Shown: positions 43,523 through 52,329 of the stretch, one piece after another | Layout: each line of letters begins with the position of its first letter | Numbering within the stretch: position 1 is the stretch's first letter | Translations under genes and position numbers: made by a program | The notes under the pieces: generated by a model | The model's input: the letters and a program-made list of their open reading frames with translations, nothing else | Database searches by the model: none | What the model was told of the DNA's origin: nothing | Assembly (NCBI RefSeq): GCF_010686685.1 | Contig: NZ_JAAGWD010000002.1 | Coordinates: forward strand, 372,001-436,000 | Length of the DNA: 64,000 bases | Direction: 5' to 3' | Source: Pontibacter burrus | Lineage (GTDB): Bacteria; Bacteroidota; Bacteroidia; Cytophagales; Hymenobacteraceae

Positions 43523-43918
43523 TTATACCTGCAGGCTGCGTTTCAGGAGCAATATGGTGCGCCCGCTTAGTGGTGGCGAACTATCGGAATAAGAGAGAAC
43601 CTGTGCCGCTATAGTTGGGGCAGGAAGGTTGTATAGCGGTTGAGGAACTATAGGCGGAACTATAACATATAGTTTGTTCAGGAAATCCGCTTTTGCAGTT
43701 GAGATCAGGTCTAGCTTTTTGTAGGTAACTTCCAGCTTGCAGCAATCATCTTCCGTGCCGGAAGTTTCTGATTCAGAGCAGCAACCTTTTATTTCGGTGC
43801 TGGCGCTCTGCACCATTACCATCTGGCAGAGTTGCTGGCCCAGGGCAATGCCTACCGATCCCAGCGCTATAGTTAGCGCCAGCAGCAACAGTATGCCATG
43901 CCGGATTAGGTTGTTCAT
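43523..43918 (-). CDS. HYC_CC_PP-like small exported protein
   Basis: A 131-residue protein from ATG 43918 (MNNLIRHGILLLLALT), with a signal or anchor helix. Cysteines are C31 (QLCQMVMV) and two adjacent pairs, C46-C47 (KGCCSE) and C59-C60 (DDCCKLE); a PP motif (SSPPLSGR) is near the end. This pattern fits the HYC_CC_PP family named in Bacteroidota annotation. It is first in the metal module, upstream of the TonB receptor. A role in metal binding is likely but unproven. The frame extends to 43975, but a -7 element lies at 43924-43931, which excludes the longer start. Confidence 0.8.
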   Translation of the reverse strand: MNNLIRHGILLLLALTIALGSVGIALGQQLCQMVMVQSASTEIKGCCSESETSGTEDDCCKLEVTYKKLDLISTAKADFLNKLYVIVPPIVPQPLYNLPAPTIAAQVLSYSDSSPPLSGRTILLLKRSLQV

Positions 43919-43923
43919 CAGCA

Positions 43924-44002
43924 CAAAGATACGTAATCTCTGCCACTTTCTTCCACTTGCCCCACTTTCATCCACTTTTCATGTGGAAATCCGCTCCACT
44001 TT
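43924..44002 (-). promoter_or_regulatory. Promoter of metal module with five GTGG repeats (MraZ-box-like)
   Basis: On minus, TATCTTTG (43924-43931) matches the -7 consensus and ends only 5 bases before the ATG at 43918, so the message may be leaderless. Upstream, CCACTT (plus reading) occurs at 43943, 43953, 43962, 43972 and 43996; the first four are spaced 10, 9 and 10 bases. On minus this reads AAAGTGG/CAAGTGG repeats over and above the -33 position. Confidence 0.6.
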
Positions 44003-44068
44003 GCCTGTAAAACTCAGCTTTTTCGTAACTAATTGATAGTCATTGTGTTGACTACTGGTTGCCTCGTA

Positions 44069-44175
44069 TTATAGTAGATTATATTCAAAAATTAAAATAT
44101 AGTTATGCTCATTTGGAGTTGATAGGTATGTGGATAATGTGGATAAGTGGTGTGGATTACCATAATTTATCCACA
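44069..44175. promoter_or_regulatory. AT-rich stretch with cluster of DnaA boxes
   Basis: TTATCCACA, the classic DnaA box, occurs as exact reverse copies at 44129-44137 and 44138-44146 and as a forward copy at 44167-44175. A near match (TGTGGATTA) lies at 44151-44159. An AT-rich tract (44069-44107) lies just upstream. The layout suits DnaA control of the dcw cluster or an origin-like element. Confidence 0.7.
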
Positions 44176-44201
44176 AAGTGGTAAAAAGTGGGAGATTGTG
44201 G
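44175..44201 (+). promoter_or_regulatory. mraZ: MraZ box: three GTGG repeats at 10-bp period
   Basis: AAAGTGG (44175-44181), AAAGTGG (44185-44191) and ATTGTGG (44195-44201) are each separated by 3 bases, so GTGG recurs every 10 bases. MraZ binds direct repeats of this type (TGGG-N at 10-bp period in E. coli; AAAGTGK in Mollicutes, from memory). It abuts the -33 element of the mraZ promoter, so MraZ likely controls its own operon. Confidence 0.8.
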
Positions 44202-44231
44202 TTGTGGAGTATGCTTGAATCATTACATTTG
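44202..44231 (+). promoter_or_regulatory. Promoter of the dcw cluster
   Basis: TTG at 44202-44204 and TACATTTG at 44224-44231 are 19 bases apart, a textbook Bacteroidota promoter, about 40 bases before the mraZ ATG. Inverted GAGTAT/ATACTC flank the -7 region. Confidence 0.8.
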
Positions 44232-44272
44232 TATACTCCGAGAACCACGCGGACGAAACCCTTATAAAAGAC

Positions 44273-44740
44273 ATGAACTTCCTGTCAGGCGAATTTGAAT
44301 GCAAGATCGATCCGAAGGGAAGGTTGGTTTTACCTGCGAAGATAAAAGCCAACCTGCCGGAGGCGTCTGGCAATCATGTGGTGCTGATGCGTGGTTTTGA
44401 GCCTTGCCTGGTGTTGTATCCGAAGGCAGAATGGAAAGTGATCTACGATAAGGTAGCTGGCCTTAATGAGTTTAACGAGGAGTACCGTCACTTTCAGCGT
44501 AACTTTTTCCGTGGCAACACTGAGATTGAGCTGGATAGTGCTGGCCGTTTTATAGTTCCGAAAACAATGGCTCGCTTTGCCGACCTGGATAAGGAAGCTA
44601 TAGTTGTAGGCCTGGGCAACCGTGTCGAGATCTGGAACCCGGAGAAGTATGACGAGTTCCTGATTAAGGATCAGCAGAATTTCTCGCAGCTGGCGCAGAA
44701 GTTCTTGGGAGATAAAGAAGAAAAGGAGCCGTTGCTGTAA
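44273..44740 (+). CDS. mraZ: Transcriptional regulator MraZ
   Basis: A 155-residue SpoVT/AbrB-like regulator with the two usual halves: MNFLSGEFECKIDPKGRLVLPAKIK (1-25) and NTEIELDSAGRFIVPKTMARFA (about 83-104). The DxKGR/DxxGR signatures are both present. It is the first gene of the dcw cluster and overlaps rsmH by one base (TAATG). The repeats at 44175-44201 are its probable autoregulatory site. Confidence 0.97.
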   Translation: MNFLSGEFECKIDPKGRLVLPAKIKANLPEASGNHVVLMRGFEPCLVLYPKAEWKVIYDKVAGLNEFNEEYRHFQRNFFRGNTEIELDSAGRFIVPKTMARFADLDKEAIVVGLGNRVEIWNPEKYDEFLIKDQQNFSQLAQKFLGDKEEKEPLL

Positions 44741-45654
44741 TGGAATACCATCGCCCAGTAATGTTAGAAGAATCGGTTGATGCGCTTGCGATAAAACCGG
44801 ACGGTGTGTATGTGGATGTGACCTTTGGTGGTGGCGGACACTCCGCACTTATAGTTAGTAAGCTTACAACCGGTAAGCTGTATAGTTTCGATCAGGATAA
44901 GGATGCCGAAGAGCAAAGCAAGAAACTGGAGGGACCGAACTTTCAGTTTGTGCGTGCCAACTTCCGCGACCTGAAAAAGTACCTGCGCCTGTATGGTGTA
45001 AGGCAGGTCGATGGCATTCTGGCTGACCTGGGTGTTTCGTCGCATCAGTTTAACGAAGGTAGCCGTGGTTTTTCTACCCGCTTTGACGGTCCGCTGGATA
45101 TGCGCATGAACTATGAGCATGGCGAGTCTGCGGCTGATGTGGTGGCAAACTATAGCGAAGAGCAGTTGCACCGCATTTTCGGAATCTATGGCGAAGTGAA
45201 AAACGCCAAAACGCTGGCCCGAACTATAGTTGAGCAGCGCTCGCGCAGGCCCATTGAAACGATAAACGATTTTAAGCAGGCAATACGCTCCTGTACGCCA
45301 AAAGGGAAAGAGAATAAGTACCTGGCCCAGGTTTTCCAGGCGCTCCGCATCGAAGTGAATGACGAGATGAAAGCCCTGGAAGAGATGCTGGTGCAGGCAG
45401 CCGAAGTGCTGAAGCCCGGTGGGCGGCTCTCGGTAATCTCTTACCACTCGCTGGAGGATAGGATGGTGAAGAATTTTATTGCGAAGGGTAAATTCTTCGG
45501 GGAGGTAGAGAAAGACCTTTTCGGAAACGAAATAAAACCATTAGATGCGGTAAGCCGCAAACCGATAGTGCCCTCAGAAGAGGAATTACTGATTAACAGT
45601 CGCTCTAGAAGCGCAAAGCTTAGAATAGCAGAGAAAAGAGAACTTGATGATTAA
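44740..45654 (+). CDS. rsmH: 16S rRNA (cytosine-1402-N4)-methyltransferase
   Basis: Methylates C1402 of 16S rRNA. It is 304 residues, standard length. The SAM motif is VYVDVTFGGGGHSALI (about 26-41), and family stretches DGILADLGVSSHQFNEGSRGFS and GGRLSVISYHSLEDRMVKNF follow. It is coupled to mraZ by a 1-base overlap. Confidence 0.97.
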   Translation: MEYHRPVMLEESVDALAIKPDGVYVDVTFGGGGHSALIVSKLTTGKLYSFDQDKDAEEQSKKLEGPNFQFVRANFRDLKKYLRLYGVRQVDGILADLGVSSHQFNEGSRGFSTRFDGPLDMRMNYEHGESAADVVANYSEEQLHRIFGIYGEVKNAKTLARTIVEQRSRRPIETINDFKQAIRSCTPKGKENKYLAQVFQALRIEVNDEMKALEEMLVQAAEVLKPGGRLSVISYHSLEDRMVKNFIAKGKFFGEVEKDLFGNEIKPLDAVSRKPIVPSEEELLINSRSRSAKLRIAEKRELDD

Positions 45655-45695
45655 ACCCCTGGCCTGAAAGGCTGCAAATTTGTAAAAGAGTAACT

Positions 45696-46127
45696 ATGGC
45701 TTCTAACCTTATGACTAAGAGACCAAGCGCACCGAAAGCAAACACGGTGCGTCCGAAGCCAGAACAGGAGGCTCCAAAGCCAAAAAGACGTAAAGGTTTC
45801 AGTATCTTTGGGTTGCTGAGTAAATACACCAATGTTGATGCTCTTTTTGAAGAGGGCGTTCCGCTAAAATACCTTCCCCGCATTTTATTTCTTACGCTGC
45901 TGACGTTGTTCTACATTGGCAACAACCACTATGCTACCAAAACTATCCGCAAAATAGATAAGGTTAAGATAGAGACAGAAGACCTGCGTGCCGACTATAC
46001 CACCTTGAAGTCGGATTACATGGGTGCCAGCAAGCAGTCGGAAGTGGCCCGTAATGTTGCGCCGCTTGGCCTGGAAGAAAGTTCAACTCCACCATATCAG
46101 GTTATAGTGCCGGCAGATGAATATTAA
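45696..46127 (+). CDS. FtsL-like cell division protein
   Basis: A 143-residue bitopic protein: a basic proline/lysine-rich cytoplasmic tail (KPNTVRPKPEQ-like, PKPKRRKG), a membrane helix at about 68-84 (LPRILFLTLLTLFYIG) and a periplasmic helical part (KIDKVKIETEDLRADYTTLKSDYM) fitting the coiled coil of FtsL. Sequence conservation is low, as usual for FtsL; the identification rests on topology and on its place between rsmH and ftsI. It overlaps ftsI by 11 bases. Confidence 0.85.
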   Translation: MASNLMTKRPSAPKANTVRPKPEQEAPKPKRRKGFSIFGLLSKYTNVDALFEEGVPLKYLPRILFLTLLTLFYIGNNHYATKTIRKIDKVKIETEDLRADYTTLKSDYMGASKQSEVARNVAPLGLEESSTPPYQVIVPADEY

Positions 46128-48216
46128 AAAGTCCATAGTGATACGTGTGCGGTTAGCCTATCTGGTTATCTGTGTTTTTGCGTGCGCTATTGTGTACAAG
46201 ATCTGCATGATCCAATTTGTGGATGGAGAGAAATGGAAAGCTATTTCCAACGAGCGCCGCATCTTCTATAAGCCGGTATTTGCCACCCGCGGCAATATCT
46301 ACTCTGATAATGAAAGCATTCTGGCGACCTCGCTGCCATTTTACCGCGTTGCCTTCGACCCAACTATAGCCGAAACCAAAGCTTTTAATTCCGGCATAGA
46401 CTCGCTGGCTATGCTGCTTTCCCGTTTTTACGGAGACCGCTCAGAAGATTACTATCGACGTAAAATTAAAAATGCACGCCTGGCTGGGCGTCAATACATC
46501 CGTCTGAATAGCCGCCAGATCAACTATCAGGATAAAAAAAGGATGTCGGGCTGGCCGATCTTCCGGGAAGGTAAAAACAAAGGCGGGGTGATTTTTGAGA
46601 AAGTTGAGAAACGCTTTAAGCCATTTGGTTTGCTTGCTGAGCGAACCATTGGCTTTATAAACGAAGATAAGAACGGCGCCGGTCTGGAATATAGCTTCAA
46701 CAACAACCTGTCTGGTACCGATGGCGAAGCACTTTTTGAGCGTATAGCGGGTGGTAGCAAACCTATTTACGACGGCACCGAGATAGAGCCGCAGAATGGC
46801 CTTGATATCAAAACAACTATAGATATCAACCTGCAGGACGTGGCCGAGAATGCCTTATACAAGGCACTTGAGAAAACAGATGCGGCCTATGGAACGGTGA
46901 TTCTGATGGAAGTTAAGACCGGCGAGATAAAAGCAATGGCTAACCTCGGGAAAACCAAAGGCGGTTACATTGAAGACTATAACTATGCAGTTGGGGCGCA
47001 GGGCCGTACGGAGCCGGGTTCTACGTTTAAGCTGGCTTCGATGATGGCTTTGTTTGAGCAGTCGCCGGGAGTGAATTTAACGGATACCATCGACACCGGA
47101 AACGGCCGGTATAAGATCAAAAATACCTACATGACGGATGCCAAGCATGGCGGTTATGGCAAAATTACGGTGCAGGAAGTGTTCGAAAAATCTTCCAACA
47201 TTGGTATTGCAAAGCTGATGGAAGCGCATTTCAGCAACAACCAGCAGGCCTTTGTGGATTACCTGGATAAGTTTGGTCTAGGCAATACACTTGGCTTTCA
47301 GATGGAAGGCGAGGCACGCCCGTTTATTAAGAGCCCGCAGGACAGAGCCTGGTACGGTACTACGCTTACCTCCATGTCAATTGGTTATGAGACAAAGCTT
47401 TCGCCTCTACAAACCCTGGCTTACTATAATGCAGTGGCCAACAATGGGAAAAAGATACAGCCGATCATTGTAAAGGAAATCCGCAAATCAGATAAAGTAA
47501 TTCAAAGCTTTAAGACCCGCACGCTGGTAGAGAAGGTATGCTCCGATGAGACCCTGAAGAAAGTAAAAACTATGCTGGAAGGCGTGGTGGAGCATGGAAC
47601 GGCCAGGAGTATCAGGAGTGCAGAATATAAAATAGCAGGTAAAACAGGTACGGCCCGTAAAGTAAAAGACGGGAAATATGTACGTGAATACTCCACATCA
47701 TTTGCAGGCTACTTTCCGGCTGATAATCCGAAATACAGCTGCATCGTGATCATTGACAGTCCACAGGGTGTAAATGTGTATGGCTCGGATGTGGCAGCAC
47801 CTGTATTTAAGGAACTGGCTGATAAAGCGTATGCCCGCGACCTGGAGATGCATAAGCCGCTGCACGCCCGCGTTACCCCGGAAAAATATACACTTCCACA
47901 GGTAACCGCCGGTAGCCTGGATGACCTCTCCACAATCTGCAACCGATTGGGTATAAGCAGCCATCCGAAAACCAACGACGAAGAGTGGGTAAAGGTAAAG
48001 ACAAATGCCCGTTCACTGGATTTTGTGCCTAACCCGGTGATGGAAGGCAAAGTGCCTGATGTGACTGGTCTGACGTTGCGCGATGCCTTGTTCATACTGG
48101 GAAATCAGCAACTGAAGGTAAATGTGCAGGGGGTAGGCAAACGCGTACAAAAACAGTCTCTGGAGGCTGGTACGCAAATAAATAAAGTAAAACAGATAAC
48201 GATTGTATTAAGCTAA
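46117..48216 (+). CDS. ftsI: Division transpeptidase FtsI/PBP3 with PASTA domain
   Basis: A 699-residue septal class B penicillin-binding protein. A membrane helix lies at about 10-28. The transpeptidase motifs are S302-T-F-K305 (EPGSTFK), S359-S-N361 (KSSNIGIA) and K509-T-G511 (AGKTGTARK). The last ~65 residues (KVPDVTGLTLRDALFILG onward) are a PASTA domain, common in Bacteroidota FtsI. It cross-links septal peptidoglycan. It overlaps ftsL by 11 bases and murE by one. Confidence 0.95.
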   Translation: MNIKKSIVIRVRLAYLVICVFACAIVYKICMIQFVDGEKWKAISNERRIFYKPVFATRGNIYSDNESILATSLPFYRVAFDPTIAETKAFNSGIDSLAMLLSRFYGDRSEDYYRRKIKNARLAGRQYIRLNSRQINYQDKKRMSGWPIFREGKNKGGVIFEKVEKRFKPFGLLAERTIGFINEDKNGAGLEYSFNNNLSGTDGEALFERIAGGSKPIYDGTEIEPQNGLDIKTTIDINLQDVAENALYKALEKTDAAYGTVILMEVKTGEIKAMANLGKTKGGYIEDYNYAVGAQGRTEPGSTFKLASMMALFEQSPGVNLTDTIDTGNGRYKIKNTYMTDAKHGGYGKITVQEVFEKSSNIGIAKLMEAHFSNNQQAFVDYLDKFGLGNTLGFQMEGEARPFIKSPQDRAWYGTTLTSMSIGYETKLSPLQTLAYYNAVANNGKKIQPIIVKEIRKSDKVIQSFKTRTLVEKVCSDETLKKVKTMLEGVVEHGTARSIRSAEYKIAGKTGTARKVKDGKYVREYSTSFAGYFPADNPKYSCIVIIDSPQGVNVYGSDVAAPVFKELADKAYARDLEMHKPLHARVTPEKYTLPQVTAGSLDDLSTICNRLGISSHPKTNDEEWVKVKTNARSLDFVPNPVMEGKVPDVTGLTLRDALFILGNQQLKVNVQGVGKRVQKQSLEAGTQINKVKQITIVLS

Positions 48217-49679
48217 TGGCTTTGCTGCAGGATATATTACGAAATGTGCAGGTGCTAAACACCCAGGGGCCGCTTGATGTGCAGGTCGAGAGTATCACTT
48301 TTGACTCACGAAAAGTACAGGCTGGGGTGTTGTTTGTGGCTGTGCGTGGCGTGCAGGCCGATGGGCATGCATATATAGCCAGGGCCACCGAGGCAAATGC
48401 TGTTGCTATAGTTTGTGAAGAGCTTCCGGCTGAGATACAAGAGGGATTAACCTACGTTATAGTTAAAGACAGTGCTGAAGCGCTGGGGCAGATGGCCTCA
48501 ACCTTTTATGGAAACCCATCGGCCAAATTACAGTTGGTTGGCGTGACGGGTACTAATGGTAAAACCACCTCTGTAACGCTTTTGCATAAGCTTTTCAGAG
48601 AACTGGGCTACCACGTTGGCCTGCTTTCTACAGTGCAGAACCAGATAGACGAGGAAGTTATTCCTGCGACACATACTACACCCGATGCGGTAACACTGAA
48701 TGAGTTGCTTTCCAAGATGGTGCAGGCAGGCTGTACGCATTGCTTTATGGAAGTAAGCTCGCATGCCATGGTGCAGCAGCGTGTGGCCGGTTTAACCTTT
48801 GCGGGTGGTGTTTTTACCAACATTACCCACGACCACCTGGACTACCATGGCAGCTTCGATGAGTACATCAAGGCAAAGAAATCTTTCTTTGACATGTTGC
48901 CAAAAGGTGCTTTTGCATTGGTAAACGCTGATGATAAGCGTGGTGCTGTAATGGTGCAGAACACTAAAGCCAGTGTACATGAGTTCTCGCTTCGCAAAGC
49001 CACAGAGTTTAAGGCACGCATCATCGACAATACCATTCAGGGGCTGCATCTGGAGATTGATGGAAACGAGATCTGGTGCAAACTGATAGGAGACTTTAAC
49101 GCTTATAACCTCCTAGGTGCTTATGGCGTGGCTGTGTTGCTGGGCGAAGATCCAACCGAGACACTAACAGTACTTTCTGCCCTCGATTCTGCTGCCGGCC
49201 GTTTTGATTATGTAGTGTCGGACACGCAGATAACCGGTATAGTTGACTATGCACATACCCCGGATGCGCTTGAAAATGTGCTTAACACCATTCAGCAGAT
49301 CAGAACGCCACTGCAGAAAGTGATAACTATAGTTGGTTGTGGCGGAAACCGTGATGCAGCCAAGCGACCTGTTATGGCTGATATAGCTTGCCGCCTGAGC
49401 GATAAGGTAATTCTGACCTCAGACAATCCGCGCTTTGAGGAGCCACAAATGATACTGGCCGATATGCAGAAAGGAGTAAAGCCGCTGGACTATAAGAAAA
49501 CGCTATCGGTGCTGGACAGGAAAGAAGCTATAAAAACAGCTTGTATGCTGGCAGAATCCAACGACATTGTGCTGGTAGCTGGCAAAGGCCACGAAACTTA
49601 CCAGGAAATACAGGGAGTAAAATATCCTTTTGATGACAAGCAGGTGCTGCAGGAAACTTTTCAGCAACTGGGTAAATAA
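48216..49679 (+). CDS. murE: UDP-MurNAc-tripeptide synthetase
   Basis: Adds the third residue of the peptidoglycan stem. It is 487 residues. The ATP motif is GVTGTNGKTTSVTLL (about 110), and the DNPR motif (LTSDNPRFEEPQ, about 407) marks meso-diaminopimelate specificity rather than lysine. It overlaps ftsI by one base and is followed by mraY after 42 bases. Confidence 0.96.
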   Translation: MALLQDILRNVQVLNTQGPLDVQVESITFDSRKVQAGVLFVAVRGVQADGHAYIARATEANAVAIVCEELPAEIQEGLTYVIVKDSAEALGQMASTFYGNPSAKLQLVGVTGTNGKTTSVTLLHKLFRELGYHVGLLSTVQNQIDEEVIPATHTTPDAVTLNELLSKMVQAGCTHCFMEVSSHAMVQQRVAGLTFAGGVFTNITHDHLDYHGSFDEYIKAKKSFFDMLPKGAFALVNADDKRGAVMVQNTKASVHEFSLRKATEFKARIIDNTIQGLHLEIDGNEIWCKLIGDFNAYNLLGAYGVAVLLGEDPTETLTVLSALDSAAGRFDYVVSDTQITGIVDYAHTPDALENVLNTIQQIRTPLQKVITIVGCGGNRDAAKRPVMADIACRLSDKVILTSDNPRFEEPQMILADMQKGVKPLDYKKTLSVLDRKEAIKTACMLAESNDIVLVAGKGHETYQEIQGVKYPFDDKQVLQETFQQLGK

Positions 49680-49721
49680 ATCATATTAAAACTTTTAGCC
49701 AAGAGTAAAGAATTAGATTAA

Positions 49722-50942
49722 ATGCTATATCACCTTTTTACATACCTCGATCGTGAGTATGATCTGTTAGGAGCAGGTGTGTTCCAATACATTTCCTTCC
49801 GTGCAGGTATGGCTGTACTGGTTTCGCTGCTGATCGCCATGATCTTTGGTGGCAAGCTGATAAGAGTGCTGCAGCGCAAGCAGGTAGGCGAGAGCATCCG
49901 CGACCTTGGTCTGGAAGGACAGATGGAGAAGAAAGGAACGCCAACTATGGGGGGGCTGATCATTCTGCTGGCTATTCTGGTGCCAACACTTCTGTTTGCC
50001 CGTCTCGATAATATCTACATTATCCTGATGCTGGTATCTACCGTTTGGTTAGGCGCAATTGGCTTTCTGGATGATTACATCAAGGTTTTCAGAAAGAATA
50101 AGGAAGGTTTGGCCGGCCGATTTAAAATCCTGGGGCAGGTTGGCCTGGGGCTTATAGTTGGTCTTACGCTGTACTTTAACGATGATGTAGTGGTGCGCCA
50201 GTACATTTTTGCTGATGGCAGCACCTCGGCGGTAAATGCTTCGCGCCATTATGTGGATGTACACAGCATGATCACCACTATCCCGTTCCGCAAAAACAAC
50301 GAGCTGGACTACTGCAACCTGTTTGCATTCGCCGGCCCGCTTTTCCAGAACTGGTCCTGCTACCTATACATCCCATTCGTGATTCTTGTGATCACAGCCG
50401 TGTCGAACGGAGCAAACATAACAGATGGTATCGATGGTCTGGCAGCCGGTACATCGGCCATTATTGGTTTAACACTGGCCATTTTTGCCTGGGTATCCGG
50501 TAACACCATTTTCGCCGATTACCTGGACATTATGTTCATTCCGAACTCAGGCGAGCTGACCATTTTCTGTCTGGCCTTTGTGGGAGCGTGTGTGGGTTTC
50601 CTGTGGTACAACACGTATCCGGCGCAGGTGTTTATGGGCGATACAGGAAGTTTGGCTATCGGTGGTATTATTGCCGTGTTGGCACTTATAGTTAGAAAAG
50701 AACTGCTTATTCCAATCCTGTGCGGTATTTTCCTGATCGAGAATCTATCGGTGATGCTGCAGGTAAGCTACTTTAAATACACTAAAAAGAAGTATGGCGA
50801 AGGTCGTCGCATCTTTAAAATGTCGCCGCTGCACCACCATTACCAGATGCTGGGTTACCACGAGTCTAAGATTGTGGGCCGTTTCTGGATTGTAGGTATC
50901 ATGCTGGCCATTTTAACATTGGCAACTTTAAAACTTCGCTAA
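49722..50942 (+). CDS. mraY: Phospho-MurNAc-pentapeptide transferase
   Basis: Makes lipid I by joining UDP-MurNAc-pentapeptide to undecaprenyl phosphate. At 406 residues it is longer than the E. coli enzyme (360); the extra length is in the segment about 150-215, as in Bacteroidota. Conserved stretches are [22 protein letters not shown] [30 protein letters not shown] and [12 protein letters not shown]. The start [11 protein letters not shown] is typical. Confidence 0.97.
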   Translation: MLYHLFTYLDREYDLLGAGVFQYISFRAGMAVLVSLLIAMIFGGKLIRVLQRKQVGESIRDLGLEGQMEKKGTPTMGGLIILLAILVPTLLFARLDNIYIILMLVSTVWLGAIGFLDDYIKVFRKNKEGLAGRFKILGQVGLGLIVGLTLYFNDDVVVRQYIFADGSTSAVNASRHYVDVHSMITTIPFRKNNELDYCNLFAFAGPLFQNWSCYLYIPFVILVITAVSNGANITDGIDGLAAGTSAIIGLTLAIFAWVSGNTIFADYLDIMFIPNSGELTIFCLAFVGACVGFLWYNTYPAQVFMGDTGSLAIGGIIAVLALIVRKELLIPILCGIFLIENLSVMLQVSYFKYTKKKYGEGRRIFKMSPLHHHYQMLGYHESKIVGRFWIVGIMLAILTLATLKLR

Positions 50943-50961
50943 CGAGCAACGAATAACAATA

Positions 50962-52305
50962 ATGAAGATAGCAATACTTGGAGCGGGAGAAAGTGGCGTA
51001 GGAGCCGCATTACTGGCACAGGCTAAAGGGCTTGATGTATTTGTGTCAGATATGGGGCAGATAAAAGACGAGTATAAAGCCAAACTGGCGACAGCTGCTA
51101 TTCCATTTGAAGAAGGAACCCACACCCTAACCAAGATACTAGATGCTAACGAAATCATTAAAAGTCCTGGCATTCCTGATAAAGCTGCAGTTATACAAGA
51201 AGCAGCCAAAAAGCAGATACCGGTCATCTCTGAGATAGAGTTTGCAGGCAGGTATACAGATGCAAAATTCATTTGCATCACAGGCACAAATGGCAAGACT
51301 ACTACCACACTGCTTACCTACCACCTGCTGAAAAGCGCAGGACTGAACGTAGGGCTGGCAGGTAACATCGGCGAAAGCCTTGCAGAGAAAGTAATCGACG
51401 ATAAGCACGATTATTATGTGGTGGAGCTGAGTAGTTTTCAGCTGGACAACATGTACCAGTTTAAAGCGCACATAGCTGTTCTGCTGAACATTACGCCCGA
51501 CCATTTAGACCGCTACGGCTATAGTATGGATAATTATGCGGCCTCAAAAATGCGCGTAGCGCAGAATATGACCGGAAGCGATTATTTCATCTATAACGCA
51601 GATGATCAGAATATTAAAAAAGCGTTCGATTCAGCTGCCTTTGGTGGTACAACTATACCGTTTTCACTGGAAGGGGCTGAAGGTGCCAAAGTAACTTACA
51701 CAGGATCAACTATAGATGTAGCTATAATAAACCATACAGGAACTATAGATGCTTCAAAGTCGAGCCTGATCGGAAAGCACAACCAGTACAATACAATGGC
51801 AGCCGTAGCTGTAGCCAAGTTGCTCCAGGTGCCCGATGAAACTATAGTAAAGTCGCTGGAGACATTCCAAAACGCTGACCACAGGCTGCAGTTAGTAGGA
51901 GTGGCCAGAGATGTGAGTTACATCAACGACTCGAAGGCAACCAATGTGGAAGCCGTTTGGTACGCGCTGGAGGGCATTAAACAACCCATCATATGGATTG
52001 CCGGCGGTGTAGATAAAGGTAATGACTATAGTACACTGGAAGCATTAGCCCGCGAAAAAGTGAAGGTGCTGATCTGTCTGGGTAAGGATAATAAAAAACT
52101 GGAGCGCTCCTTTAACAAGGTGGTTCCGATCATTGCTGAGACGGATTCTATTGAATATGCCGTGCGTATGGCCAAATTGCTGGCTGTGCCTGGCGATGTG
52201 GTACTACTGTCGCCGGCTTGTGCTAGCTTTGATTTGTTCAACAACTATGAGCACCGCGGCGAACGCTTTAAGGAGGCCGTAGAGAAAATAGTTTTAAAAA
52301 AGTAA
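50962..52305 (+). CDS. murD: UDP-MurNAc-L-alanine:D-glutamate ligase
   Basis: Adds D-glutamate to UDP-MurNAc-L-Ala. It is 447 residues, with the N-terminal AILGAGESGVGAALLA nucleotide fold, the ATP motif CITGTNGKTTTTLLT (about 108) and NDSKATNVEAVWYAL (about 315). It lies 19 bases after mraY and 24 before ftsW. Confidence 0.96.
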   Translation: MKIAILGAGESGVGAALLAQAKGLDVFVSDMGQIKDEYKAKLATAAIPFEEGTHTLTKILDANEIIKSPGIPDKAAVIQEAAKKQIPVISEIEFAGRYTDAKFICITGTNGKTTTTLLTYHLLKSAGLNVGLAGNIGESLAEKVIDDKHDYYVVELSSFQLDNMYQFKAHIAVLLNITPDHLDRYGYSMDNYAASKMRVAQNMTGSDYFIYNADDQNIKKAFDSAAFGGTTIPFSLEGAEGAKVTYTGSTIDVAIINHTGTIDASKSSLIGKHNQYNTMAAVAVAKLLQVPDETIVKSLETFQNADHRLQLVGVARDVSYINDSKATNVEAVWYALEGIKQPIIWIAGGVDKGNDYSTLEALAREKVKVLICLGKDNKKLERSFNKVVPIIAETDSIEYAVRMAKLLAVPGDVVLLSPACASFDLFNNYEHRGERFKEAVEKIVLKK

Positions 52306-52329
52306 GAGATACAATTTTTAGCCAAAGGT

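Noticed and set aside
44129..44175. Calling the DnaA-box cluster oriC outright
   Set aside because: No dnaA, dnaN, rpmH or gidA gene lies in the window, and skew cannot be evaluated reliably by eye; it is reported as a candidate only.
48092..48388. 98-codon antisense frame across the ftsI/murE junction
   Set aside because: The junction has a TAATG overlap between two conserved genes, leaving no room for an antisense gene.
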